From Flavobacteriaceae bacterium (GTDB lineage: Bacteria > Bacteroidota > Bacteroidia > Flavobacteriales > Flavobacteriaceae), in NCBI GenBank assembly GCA_002723295.1, contig PBNP01000008.1:23469-87468 (forward strand): 64,000 bases of DNA, read 5' to 3'. Positions 36,903 to 45,975 of this stretch are shown here, piece after piece; positions within the stretch are counted from its first letter, which is position 1; each line of letters starts with the position of its first letter. Position numbers and translations under genes: made by a program. Below the pieces are notes generated by a model. That model saw only the letters and a program-made list of their open reading frames with translations, did no database searches and was not told the origin of the DNA.

Positions 36903-37934
36903 TTGGATGTAATTTCTTTAAGAAAATTTTTATTAGAGAAATTGGGGAAAATATCAAAGTTTGAAGTATTACAATTTCCTTATGGATATTCAAATTTGAC
37001 TTATTTTATAAAAACTGAAAACAAGAAAATGGTATTAAGAAGACCACCATACGGATCCACTGTTAAATCTGGGCATGATATGAAAAGAGAATTTAACATT
37101 CTTAGTTCTTTAAAAAAGCATTTTAATAAAGTTCCTTTACCAATTATTTATTGTAATGACAAATCAATAATTGGTGATGAATTTTATATAATGGAAAAAG
37201 TTGACGGGGTAATATTTAGAGGATCAAAACCACCTTTTGAATGGCCTAAACCTAACTTAATGCCTTCACTAGTAAACTCTTTTATTGACTCTTTTACAAA
37301 ACTACATTCTTTAAATATTAAGAAAATAGGACTTGAAAATTTTGGAAAACCAAAAGGATATGTTAATCGTCAAGTAAATGGATGGATAAAACGTTATAAT
37401 AATGCTAAAACTCATAATTTTAATGGAATTAATAAAACAATAAGTTGGTTGTCAAATCATTTGCCTAAGAAATCTAAAACAGCTATTATTCATAATGATT
37501 TTAAATTTGATAATATTATGTTCAGAATTCACAATAATAAAGCTCAAGTGAATGCTATTCTAGATTGGGAAATGTCTACTATTGGTGACCCGCTTATGGA
37601 TTTAGGAACAAGCTTGGGATATTGGATACATTATACGGATCCAGAGAAACTCCAAAATTTAAATTTAAATATAACTACAGTTAAAGGGACTCCTTCAAGA
37701 GAAAAACTAGTTCAATTATATTGCGAAAAAACGGGGAGTTCAGTTAATAATATAGTTTTTTATTTTGTTTTTGGATTATTTAAAATTGCAGTTATTATTC
37801 AGCAAATTTATTTTCGTTATGTAAATGGTTTCACCAAAGACCTGCGATTCAAAAATTTAGATAAAGGCGTTGAATTATTGGGCATTATGGCATTACAAGC
37901 CATACAGAAAAAAAAGATTGATTATTTATTTTAG
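36903..37934 (+). CDS. APH-family phosphotransferase, ACAD10/11- and LvaA-like kinase
   Basis: This is a kinase of the aminoglycoside-phosphotransferase/choline-kinase fold. The catalytic loop is IIHNDFKFDNIMF (H-x-D-x-x-x-x-N, about 194-206) and the metal-binding motif AILDWEMSTIGDPLMDLG (about 217-234). The fold matches the kinase part of ACAD10/11 and Pseudomonas LvaA, which phosphorylate 4-hydroxyacyl-CoA. The start shown is a TTG, but conserved residues continue upstream in frame (TDRPIEVRKDEALD), so the true start is earlier, perhaps the ATA at 36855 or ATT at 36846; no in-frame ATG exists there. It lies directly after the ACAD10/11-like gene. Confidence 0.87.
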   Translation: MDVISLRKFLLEKLGKISKFEVLQFPYGYSNLTYFIKTENKKMVLRRPPYGSTVKSGHDMKREFNILSSLKKHFNKVPLPIIYCNDKSIIGDEFYIMEKVDGVIFRGSKPPFEWPKPNLMPSLVNSFIDSFTKLHSLNIKKIGLENFGKPKGYVNRQVNGWIKRYNNAKTHNFNGINKTISWLSNHLPKKSKTAIIHNDFKFDNIMFRIHNNKAQVNAILDWEMSTIGDPLMDLGTSLGYWIHYTDPEKLQNLNLNITTVKGTPSREKLVQLYCEKTGSSVNNIVFYFVFGLFKIAVIIQQIYFRYVNGFTKDLRFKNLDKGVELLGIMALQAIQKKKIDYLF

Positions 37935-37952
37935 ATAAGAATTATAAAATAT

Positions 37953-39146
37953 ATGGATACAAAATTAAATATAGACTTGGAGAACTTTAGACTGGAAACC
38001 AGAGCATGGCTAGAAGTAAATTGTCCTGCAAGTATGCGAAAACCAATTAAAGACTCAAGTGAAATGTTTTGGGGAGGACGAAACCCCGAATTTACAAGTC
38101 AAGATCAAAAAATATGGTTTGAGAATATGTTGGAAAAAAAGTGGATTGTTCCATATTGGGAAAAAAAATATGGTGGAGGAGGTCTTTCTGCAGAGGAAAA
38201 TATTATTTTGACTCAAGAGATGAGCAGATTGGGTTGTCGAAGACCTTTATTTAGCTTTGGTATTGCAATGTTAGGTCCTGCTCTATTAAAATTTGCAACT
38301 GAAGAACAAAAATTAAATTATCTGCCTGAGATTGTTGAAGGTAAAATTTGGTGGTGCCAAGGTTATAGTGAACCTGGAGCTGGAAGTGACTTGGCTGGAC
38401 TTCAAACAAAAGCTGAAGACATGGGAGAATATTATTTAATCAATGGATCAAAAGTTTGGACAACATATGCTAATAAAGCTGATTGGATGTTTTGTTTGGT
38501 AAGAACTGACAATAAAGTATCAAAACACAATGGAATCAGTTTTATTTTAATTGACATGTCAACTAAAGGCGTAAGTGTAAGACCTATTAAACTTATTAGT
38601 GGAAAATCTCCATTTTGTGAAACATTTTTTGAAAATGTGAGAGTTCCAAAATCTAATTTGGTTGGAAATTTAAATGAAGGATGGACTATAGCAAAATATT
38701 TATTGAGTCATGAAAGAAAAATGATAGGTGGTGTTGGAGTAACTGAAACTAAAAAAGAAGTACATGAATTAGCAAAACTCAATCTGGAATGCTCATCAGG
38801 ACAGTTAAATAATTCTTTACTTAGAGCTGATATAGCTAAATTTGAGATGGATGAGACTATTTTTGAATTAACAATTCAGAGAATTATAGATGAAGATAAG
38901 AGCGGCAAAAAAGCTTCTCAGCTTTCATCTTTTTTTAAATATTATGGAACAGAACTTAATATTAAACGTGAAGAGTTATTAATTCAAATAGGTGGTAATA
39001 ATTCTTTAGTATGGACTCCCACTGAAGAAAATGACGGAAATGCAGCAAGAAAATTTTGTCGTTCAAAAGGCAACACTATTGAAGGAGGAACATCGGAAAT
39101 TCAACTAAATATAATTGCAAAAAGAATACTTAATTTGCCTACTTAA
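37953..39146 (+). CDS. Acyl-CoA dehydrogenase (catalytic-Glu-bearing subunit)
   Basis: This is an FAD-dependent acyl-CoA dehydrogenase introducing a trans-2 double bond. FAD motifs include WWCQGYSEPGAGSDLAGLQ (about 130-148) and NGSKVWTTYANKADWMFC. The C-terminal catalytic loop reads TIEGGTSEIQLNIIAKRIL, retaining the Glu base. At 397 residues with a WGGRNPEF N-terminal stretch it resembles the large subunit of heteromeric dehydrogenases from steroid and terpenoid degradation. It is 18 bases after the kinase gene and 8 before another dehydrogenase gene that lacks the base, which supports a two-subunit enzyme. Confidence 0.93.
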   Translation: MDTKLNIDLENFRLETRAWLEVNCPASMRKPIKDSSEMFWGGRNPEFTSQDQKIWFENMLEKKWIVPYWEKKYGGGGLSAEENIILTQEMSRLGCRRPLFSFGIAMLGPALLKFATEEQKLNYLPEIVEGKIWWCQGYSEPGAGSDLAGLQTKAEDMGEYYLINGSKVWTTYANKADWMFCLVRTDNKVSKHNGISFILIDMSTKGVSVRPIKLISGKSPFCETFFENVRVPKSNLVGNLNEGWTIAKYLLSHERKMIGGVGVTETKKEVHELAKLNLECSSGQLNNSLLRADIAKFEMDETIFELTIQRIIDEDKSGKKASQLSSFFKYYGTELNIKREELLIQIGGNNSLVWTPTEENDGNAARKFCRSKGNTIEGGTSEIQLNIIAKRILNLPT

Positions 39147-39154
39147 AAAAAAAT

Positions 39155-40273
39155 ATGCCATTAATTTTAACAGATGAAGAGAAAATGCTTAAAGAGGCTG
39201 CTAATGAATTTTTAGCCTCTAACTCTTCTTTGAAAAGCTTTAGAAAACTAAGAGACAATAATTATCAATCATTTGACCAAGATTTATGGAAAGGAATGAT
39301 TGAAATGGGATGGACGGCTTTAACTATTCCAGAAGCATATGGAGGATTAGATTTTGGATATACAGGATTGGGTCAGATTTTGGAGGAAACTGGTAAGACT
39401 CTGGCAAAATCTCCTTTAATTTCATCTATTTTGTTTTCGGCAACAGCAATTAGATTATGTGACAATGAAAACCTCAAATCAAAATGGCTTCCAGAATTAA
39501 TGAAAGGAAATATTTTGATGGCGCTTGCTTTAGATGAGAAAGCTCACTTTGATCCTAATAACATTAATTCAACAGCCAAATTATCTGGCAATAAATATGT
39601 TATTAATGGTAAGAAAAAAATGGTTCTTGATGGATCTAATGCTGATTATTTTATAGTAGTAGTTAATGAAGCTAATATGACCAGTTTTTTTTTAATTGAT
39701 GTCAAATCTAAGGGGATTGAAATTAAATCAGATATCTTAATGGATACTGGAGAGTACTCTTCTGTTGTTTTTAATAAAGTTTCTGTTGCATCTGAAAATA
39801 AACTTAATATTAAAACAAATGGAGATTCAATTTTACAATCCTTGTTAAATATCACTTCGGCTGGACTTGCTTCTGAAATGTTAGGAAGTATGCAAGCAGC
39901 TTTTGAAAAAACAATGGATTATATTAAAGAAAGAGAACAATTTGGCAATAAAATTGGAAAAAATCAAAGCTTACAGCATCGAGCAGCTCTTCTTTTTTGT
40001 GAAATAGAATTGTGTAAATCAATTGTTTTAAAAGCACTTAAAGCTATTGATAATGATGAAACAAAAAAGATTGAGTTTTCTCACCTAGCTAAGGCCAAAC
40101 TTGGAGAGGTTTTAAAACTTACTACCAATGAAGCTATTCAAATGCATGGAGGTATAGGCGTAACAGATGATGCTGATATTGGATTTTATCTTAAAAGAGC
40201 AAGAGTAATTCAACATCTTATGGGGGACAAAAACTATCACCTAAATTGCATTGCCAAAATCAAAGGGTATTGA
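39155..40273 (+). CDS. Acyl-CoA dehydrogenase family protein lacking the catalytic Glu
   Basis: This has an acyl-CoA dehydrogenase fold (372 residues) with FAD-binding and helical C-terminal domains (MDYIKEREQFGNKIGKNQSL, AIQMHGGIGVTDDADIGFYL). At the position of the Glu-Gly catalytic loop it reads RVIQHLMGDKNYHLN, so the usual base seems absent. In steroid-degrading bacteria such subunits pair with a base-containing partner to form alpha2-beta2 enzymes for bulky substrates. The partner here would be the preceding gene, 8 bases upstream. It ends the operon; a weak hairpin follows and atpD begins 99 bases later. Confidence 0.9.
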   Translation: MPLILTDEEKMLKEAANEFLASNSSLKSFRKLRDNNYQSFDQDLWKGMIEMGWTALTIPEAYGGLDFGYTGLGQILEETGKTLAKSPLISSILFSATAIRLCDNENLKSKWLPELMKGNILMALALDEKAHFDPNNINSTAKLSGNKYVINGKKKMVLDGSNADYFIVVVNEANMTSFFLIDVKSKGIEIKSDILMDTGEYSSVVFNKVSVASENKLNIKTNGDSILQSLLNITSAGLASEMLGSMQAAFEKTMDYIKEREQFGNKIGKNQSLQHRAALLFCEIELCKSIVLKALKAIDNDETKKIEFSHLAKAKLGEVLKLTTNEAIQMHGGIGVTDDADIGFYLKRARVIQHLMGDKNYHLNCIAKIKGY

Positions 40274-40279
40274 ATAAAA

Positions 40280-40303
40280 AAAAGCTAATAATTTTAGCCT
40301 TTT
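40280..40303 (+). terminator. Candidate terminator of the acyl-CoA operon
   Basis: A stem of AAAAGCTAA with TTAGCCTTTT (one bulged C) and a five-base loop lies 6 bases after the last dehydrogenase stop. The 3' arm ends in four Ts. It is plausible as a weak terminator before the atpD promoter. Confidence 0.5.
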
Positions 40304-40317
40304 AATTGATCATATTT

Positions 40318-40325
40318 TATATTTG
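40318..40325 (+). promoter_or_regulatory. -7 promoter element of atpDC
   Basis: TATATTTG matches the Bacteroidetes -7 consensus TAnnTTTG exactly. It lies 47 bases before the atpD start and after the hairpin of the preceding operon. A clear -33 TTTG is not obvious. Confidence 0.5.
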
Positions 40326-40354
40326 CATTCTTATGAAAATGGTTAAATTGATAA

Positions 40355-41886
<1,532 letters not shown>

Positions 41887-41887
<1 letters not shown>

Positions 41888-42162
41888 TGTTTTTAGAAAT
41901 TGTTACCCCTGAAGCTACAATATTTAGTGGCGATGTAAAATCTGTTTCTGTTCCAGGAATTGATGGGTCTTTTCAAATGCTTAATAATCACGCCCCAATT
42001 GTTTCTGCACTTAAACAAGGTTTAGTAACTATTGATGGTGAAATTGAAATTGATAATCATTTTAAAGAAATGTTCACTAAAAAAAACAACTTAACTTTAT
42101 TTGAAATAAAATCAGGGGCGGTTGAATTAGTTAATAATAAAATAATTCTTTTAATAGATTAA
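41887..42162 (+). CDS. atpC: F1F0 ATP synthase subunit epsilon
   Basis: This is the central-stalk subunit that couples rotation and inhibits ATP hydrolysis. The 91 residues form the N-terminal beta-sandwich only: MFLEIVTPEATIFSGDVKSV, VPGIDGSFQMLNNHAPIVSA and LFEIKSGAVELVNNKIILLI. The C-terminal inhibitory helical hairpin of E. coli epsilon is missing, as is normal in Bacteroidetes. It shares one base with atpD and overlaps the convergent recX end by 4 bases. Confidence 0.94.
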
Positions 42163-42656
42163 AAATTTAATTTTTCTAATTGTTCATATATTAAATTTGT
42201 TTCCCAGCCTCTATATTTAAGGGCCGAAATTAATTTTCTTTTTTTTGAAATTTTATCTCCTTTTGATAATGAGATTATTTTATTAGACAGATTGTCAAGT
42301 GTAATTAAATATTCGTTTTGATTAATCTCATTTAAAGCTAATTTAATATTGAAGTCACTAATTTTACGTTTTTTTAATTCAAAAATAATCCTTTTTTTTC
42401 CCCATTTTTTTGTATTGAATTTACCTCTAGCATAACTTAAAGCATAACGTGTTTCGTTTAAAAAATCATTTTGAATTAAAGTACTTATTATTTGATCAAT
42501 TGCTAAAGGAATAATGCCCATTTCATAAAGTTTTGCAATTACTTCTTTGTGGCAACGCTCTTGATAAACACAGTAAAACTCAATTTTCTTTTGAGCTTGT
42601 TTAATTGTGTAAGATTTTTTTTTCACCAAATAAAGGTAATCTAAAAAAACCGTCAT
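42159..42656 (-). CDS. recX: RecX-family regulatory protein
   Basis: RecX proteins bind and modulate RecA filaments. The family pattern is visible in IEFYCVYQERCHKEVIAKL (about 26-44), DFLNETRYALSYARGKFNTK (about 68-87), KKWGKKRIIFELKKRKISD and the C-terminal ALKYRGWETNLIYEQL. The ATG shown lies inside a 38-bp palindrome that is probably the rng terminator. The family usually opens near KKKSYTIKQAQKK, so the in-frame GTG at 42626 (155 residues) is an attractive alternative start. It is downstream of rng and convergent with atpC. Confidence 0.85.
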   Translation of the reverse strand: MTVFLDYLYLVKKKSYTIKQAQKKIEFYCVYQERCHKEVIAKLYEMGIIPLAIDQIISTLIQNDFLNETRYALSYARGKFNTKKWGKKRIIFELKKRKISDFNIKLALNEINQNEYLITLDNLSNKIISLSKGDKISKKRKLISALKYRGWETNLIYEQLEKLNF

Positions 42657-42683
42657 AGATAAATATTTATCTATGACGGTTTT
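42646..42683 (-). terminator. Perfect 38-bp palindrome: rng terminator overlapping the recX start
   Basis: Two 19-base arms beginning AAAACCGTCATAGATAAAT are perfectly self-complementary with no spacer. It starts 5 bases after the rng stop on the minus strand and runs into a T run, the form of an intrinsic terminator. The recX ATG (42654-42656) lies in the 3' arm. Confidence 0.8.
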
Positions 42684-42688
42684 AATTA

Positions 42689-44242
42689 TTATTTACTAAA
42701 AGTTGTCTTATCCTTATCCATAAAACGAAACTCTAAGTAAAGATATAAATCCCGTGGAACAATTCGTATCCACTTTTTGTATTCAAAATACCATTTCAGT
42801 TGGATGGATGGAAATCCTTCTTTTAAATATGCAGCAATAAAAGGATGAACATGTAAATACATTTGTTCATTTCTATGCTGTTTATTCTTAACAATTTTGT
42901 TAAGCTCTGTGTTAATTTTGTCCATTAAAACAATTGGAGCTTCAACTTCACCATCTATATTAGGGTTTGCTTCTTTTGTTTTAATTTTAATTTCTTGACG
43001 CACTCTTTGACGAGTAATTTGAATCAATCCAAAACGACTAGGCGGTAAAATTTTATGCTTAGCTTTATCATGACTCATTTCTTCTTTAAGGTGCACAAAT
43101 AATTTTTTTCGATTTTCATTAGATGCCATATCAATAAAGTCAACTACAATAATTCCTCCCATATCTCTTAATCTTAATTGTCTAGATATTTCAGAAGCAG
43201 CTATTAAATTAACCTCTAAAGCAGTATCTTCTTGATTTTTAGATTTATTTGAACGATTACCGCTATTCACATCAATTACATGAAGAGCCTCAGTATGTTC
43301 TATTACTAAGTAAGCGCCCCGCTGCATAGAAACTGTTTTTCCGAAAGCACTTTTAATTTGTCTTTCAACTCCAAATTTTTCAAAGATTGGAGCAGGATCT
43401 ATATGTAGTTTAACTATGTCTTTTTTCTTTGGAGCAATCGTTTCAATGTAGTCTTTGACTTCATTGAATAAATCAATATCGTCAACATGAATACCACTAA
43501 AACTATCATCAAAAACATCTCTAATAATTGAAGAGGAGCGATTAATTTCGCTTAAAACTTTTTTTGGAAATTTTTCAGTCTTTAACATTTTATTGCAAAG
43601 ATTTTTCCATCGTTTAAGTAAATTTTGTAAGTCAGCATCTAACTCAGCTACTTTTTGACCTTGGGCTACAGTTCTAATAATAACACCAAATCCTTTTGGT
43701 CTAATTATTTGTATCAATCGTTTTAGTCGACTTTTTTCTTTACTCTCTTCTATTTTTTGAGAAATTGATACTCTATCTGAAAACGGCATTAATACCATGA
43801 ACCTTCCAGCCAAAGAAATCTCTGAACTAACACGAGGACCTTTAGTTGAAATAGGTTCTTTAACTACTTGAACTAAGGTAAGTTCCTGACTATTAATAAC
43901 ATCATCAATCTTTCCATCTTTAGGTATTTCATTTTCAAATCGAAATCTTTTAAGTAAATAATCTTTATGTTTACCTGTGATTATTTGTTTTGTAAATTTT
44001 AGTAAATAAGGAAGTTTAGGCCCCAAATCATGATAATGTAAAAAACCATCTTTTTCATGCCCTACATTAACAAAAGCCGCATTAAGCCCAGGGAGTAATT
44101 TTCTTATCTTTGCAAGATAAATATCACCCACAGAAAGCCTTTTATTTTCAACTTCTTTATTAAGCTCAATTAATTTTCCATCCTTGAGCAGTGCAAAATC
44201 AACAGCAGAGGAATTTGACCGGATAATCAGTTCTTTATTCAC
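42689..44242 (-). CDS. rng: Ribonuclease E/G family endoribonuclease
   Basis: This is an RNase G-type endonuclease for rRNA maturation and mRNA decay. It begins with an S1-like domain (RLSVGDIYLAKIRKLLPGLN, NVGHEKDGFLHYHDLG). The catalytic domain has the metal-binding Asp residues in ALHVIDVNSGNRS and GGIIVVDFIDMASNENRKK, plus FGLIQITRQRVRQE. At 517 residues it lacks the long scaffold of E. coli RNase E. The zinc-link Cys motif is not evident. It follows a structured 139-base interval and a 29-residue basic gene downstream of HU, all on the minus strand. Confidence 0.94.
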   Translation of the reverse strand: MNKELIIRSNSSAVDFALLKDGKLIELNKEVENKRLSVGDIYLAKIRKLLPGLNAAFVNVGHEKDGFLHYHDLGPKLPYLLKFTKQIITGKHKDYLLKRFRFENEIPKDGKIDDVINSQELTLVQVVKEPISTKGPRVSSEISLAGRFMVLMPFSDRVSISQKIEESKEKSRLKRLIQIIRPKGFGVIIRTVAQGQKVAELDADLQNLLKRWKNLCNKMLKTEKFPKKVLSEINRSSSIIRDVFDDSFSGIHVDDIDLFNEVKDYIETIAPKKKDIVKLHIDPAPIFEKFGVERQIKSAFGKTVSMQRGAYLVIEHTEALHVIDVNSGNRSNKSKNQEDTALEVNLIAASEISRQLRLRDMGGIIVVDFIDMASNENRKKLFVHLKEEMSHDKAKHKILPPSRFGLIQITRQRVRQEIKIKTKEANPNIDGEVEAPIVLMDKINTELNKIVKNKQHRNEQMYLHVHPFIAAYLKEGFPSIQLKWYFEYKKWIRIVPRDLYLYLEFRFMDKDKTTFSK

Positions 44243-44301
44243 TCTAAAAAGTTTTTATACTATAACTTTAATAGTCATAGTTGATTAAACAATAATTTTT
44301 T

Positions 44302-44375
44302 CAGGTATTAACCTGGGCTTTAGATAAAACTAAAGCATTTCAATGAACATGGGTGAAAGATTTTAGTGTTTCACC
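44302..44375 (-). promoter_or_regulatory. Cluster of three hairpins in the probable rng leader
   Basis: Three inverted repeats lie in the 139 bases between the small basic gene and rng. They are CAGGT/ACCTG (44302-44315), GCTTTAG/CTAAAGC (44317-44336) and GGTGAAA/TTTCACC (44352-44375). All would fold in the minus-strand transcript. The last may end the upstream unit; the set may form a structured leader for rng. Confidence 0.45.
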
Positions 44376-44381
44376 ATACAC

Positions 44382-44471
44382 TTAAGTTTTTTTATGTCGG
44401 TTAGCTCTTCTGCGTTTTTTTCGCTTATGTGTCGCTACCTTATGTCTTTTTCTTTTTTTACCGCTTGGCAT
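44382..44471 (-). CDS. Conserved 29-residue highly basic protein, possibly ribosome-associated
   Basis: The small frame begins MPSGKKRKRHKVATH and ends RANRHKKT; more than half of the 29 residues are Lys, Arg or His. Nearly identical short proteins, from memory, occur in most Bacteroidetes at this same place between HU and rng, which supports a real gene. The composition suggests RNA binding, for example a small ribosomal protein, but I cannot assign a name. The ATG is 19 bases after the HU stop. Confidence 0.75.
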   Translation of the reverse strand: MPSGKKRKRHKVATHKRKKRRRANRHKKT

Positions 44472-44490
44472 TTATAAATTATTTATTGGC

Positions 44491-44781
44491 TTAAGATACA
44501 GGAACCTTTGCTTTAACAGCATTAAGAAAAACCTTAGAGGCCTTGAAAGTTGGGACATTATGAGCAGGTATTTTTACTGCTATATTTTTGGAAATATTTC
44601 TACCGGTTTTTTCAGCTCTTGTTTTAATAACAAAACTGCCAAAACCTCGTAAATAAACATTTTCACCTTTTTCTAATGAATTTTTTACTTCATTCATAAA
44701 CTTTTCAATTGTTGATTGAACATCTGCTTTATCTATACCTAGTTGATCTGAAATGTTTGATACAATATCTGCTTTAGTCAT
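44491..44781 (-). CDS. HU-family DNA-binding protein
   Basis: This is a nucleoid-associated histone-like protein that bends DNA. The family fold is visible: MTKADIVSNISDQLGIDKAD at the start, GENVYLRGFGSFVIKTRAEK (about 39-58), TGRNISKN and IPAHNVPTFKASKVFLNAVK. The usual RNP of the arm is replaced by RNISKN, common in flavobacterial members. At 96 residues it is a normal HU length. It is divergent from mutY with a TAnnTTTG promoter in between, and it leads the minus-strand unit containing the small basic gene and rng. Confidence 0.94.
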   Translation of the reverse strand: MTKADIVSNISDQLGIDKADVQSTIEKFMNEVKNSLEKGENVYLRGFGSFVIKTRAEKTGRNISKNIAVKIPAHNVPTFKASKVFLNAVKAKVPVS

Positions 44782-44822
44782 TTTATATTATATTTTATTT
44801 TATATTAAATTTACAAGGCAAG

Positions 44823-44830
44823 CAAATATA
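44823..44830 (-). promoter_or_regulatory. -7 promoter element of the HU gene
   Basis: On the minus strand this reads TATATTTG, a perfect TAnnTTTG, 41 bases before the HU start. An ATTG lies upstream at a plausible -33 distance. The mutY start is on the other side of the same intergenic region. Confidence 0.55.
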
Positions 44831-44892
44831 TAAATTATTAACAATCTCTTTACCATTTTTTAAGTTTAAGTAACTAATATCTTTTCAACATA

Positions 44893-45942
44893 ATGAATTT
44901 TTCCAAAGCTTTATTAAGCTGGTATGAATTAAATCACCGGCCTCTTCCATGGAGAAAGACAAAGGACCCATATAAAATTTGGCTTTCTGAAATTATTTTA
45001 CAGCAAACTAGGGTTGAACAAGGGATACCTTATTATAATAAATTAATAAATGAATTTCCAACAATTTTTGATTTAGCAAAAGCTGAAGAAGCTAAAGTAT
45101 TAAAAATTTGGCAAGGTCTAGGATATTATAAAAGGGCTGAAAATTTACATTTGACCGCAAAAAATATTGTATTGAACTTTGCTGGAAAATTCCCTAGTTC
45201 ACAAAAAGAATTGAAAAATTTAAAGGGAATAGGGGATTATACTGCAAGTGCAATATCTTCAATATGTTTTAATAAAAATGAAGCTGTTGTAGACGGGAAT
45301 GTTTTTCGTGTTTTAGGTAGAATTTTTGGAATTAATATTCCTATAAATTCTAACAAATCATTTAAACATTTTAAATCTAAAGCCAATGATTTGATGAAAG
45401 GGGCTCCTCCTGGAACTTATAATCAAGCATTAATGGATTTTGGAGCAATTCAATGTAAACCAAAAAATCCAAACTGTAAAGAGTGTGTTTTTTCAAAGGA
45501 TTGTTATGCTTATAAAGAAAACAAAGTCACCTTTTTACCTGTAACAAATAATAAAATCAAGGTTAAAACCCGCTATTTTAATTATCTAGTTTTTCAAAAC
45601 CCTAAAAAGCAAACAGTATTAGAGCAAAGAGTATCAAAAGGGATATGGCATAAACTCTTTGAATTTCCTGTAATCGAATCAAAAAGAGAAATAAAAAATC
45701 CTTCAACAAAATTTAACTCTAAAATAAAATTATACTCAAATGAACCCCCAACAAAAATATTTCCGCTTTCTGTTAAACCGATTAATCATAAATTAACTCA
45801 CCAGAAGATAGTTGTAAAATTTTGGAATATAAAACTATCAAGAAAATCATCACTTCCTGTAAATGAATCTGATTTATCCACATTTCCTGTTCCTGTCGTT
45901 ATTGAAAATTTTATCACTCAACATTATAACAGAGGCCATTAA
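44893..45942 (+). CDS. mutY: A/G-specific adenine DNA glycosylase
   Basis: MutY removes adenine mispaired with 8-oxoguanine. The HhH-GPD domain opens WYELNHRPLPWRKTKDPYKI, with SEIILQQTRVEQG. The hairpin-helix motif is LKGIGDYTASAISS and the catalytic Asp lies in AVVDGNVFRVLGR. The 4Fe-4S cluster Cys residues are in CKPKNPNCKECVFSKDC. A C-terminal NUDIX-like 8-oxoG recognition domain follows (residues 225-349, FNYLVFQNPKKQTVLEQRVS). The length of 349 is normal. mutY, ssb, gldE and gldD occur in this order in Flavobacterium johnsoniae. Confidence 0.96.
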   Translation: MNFSKALLSWYELNHRPLPWRKTKDPYKIWLSEIILQQTRVEQGIPYYNKLINEFPTIFDLAKAEEAKVLKIWQGLGYYKRAENLHLTAKNIVLNFAGKFPSSQKELKNLKGIGDYTASAISSICFNKNEAVVDGNVFRVLGRIFGINIPINSNKSFKHFKSKANDLMKGAPPGTYNQALMDFGAIQCKPKNPNCKECVFSKDCYAYKENKVTFLPVTNNKIKVKTRYFNYLVFQNPKKQTVLEQRVSKGIWHKLFEFPVIESKREIKNPSTKFNSKIKLYSNEPPTKIFPLSVKPINHKLTHQKIVVKFWNIKLSRKSSLPVNESDLSTFPVPVVIENFITQHYNRGH

Positions 45943-45975
45943 TTTTTATATTTGAAGTAATAAATTTAATTATAT

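Noticed and set aside
32833..40273. Complete beta-oxidation operon
   Set aside because: No thiolase and no fused FadB/FadJ-type protein is present, so it is described as an auxiliary acyl-CoA pathway instead.
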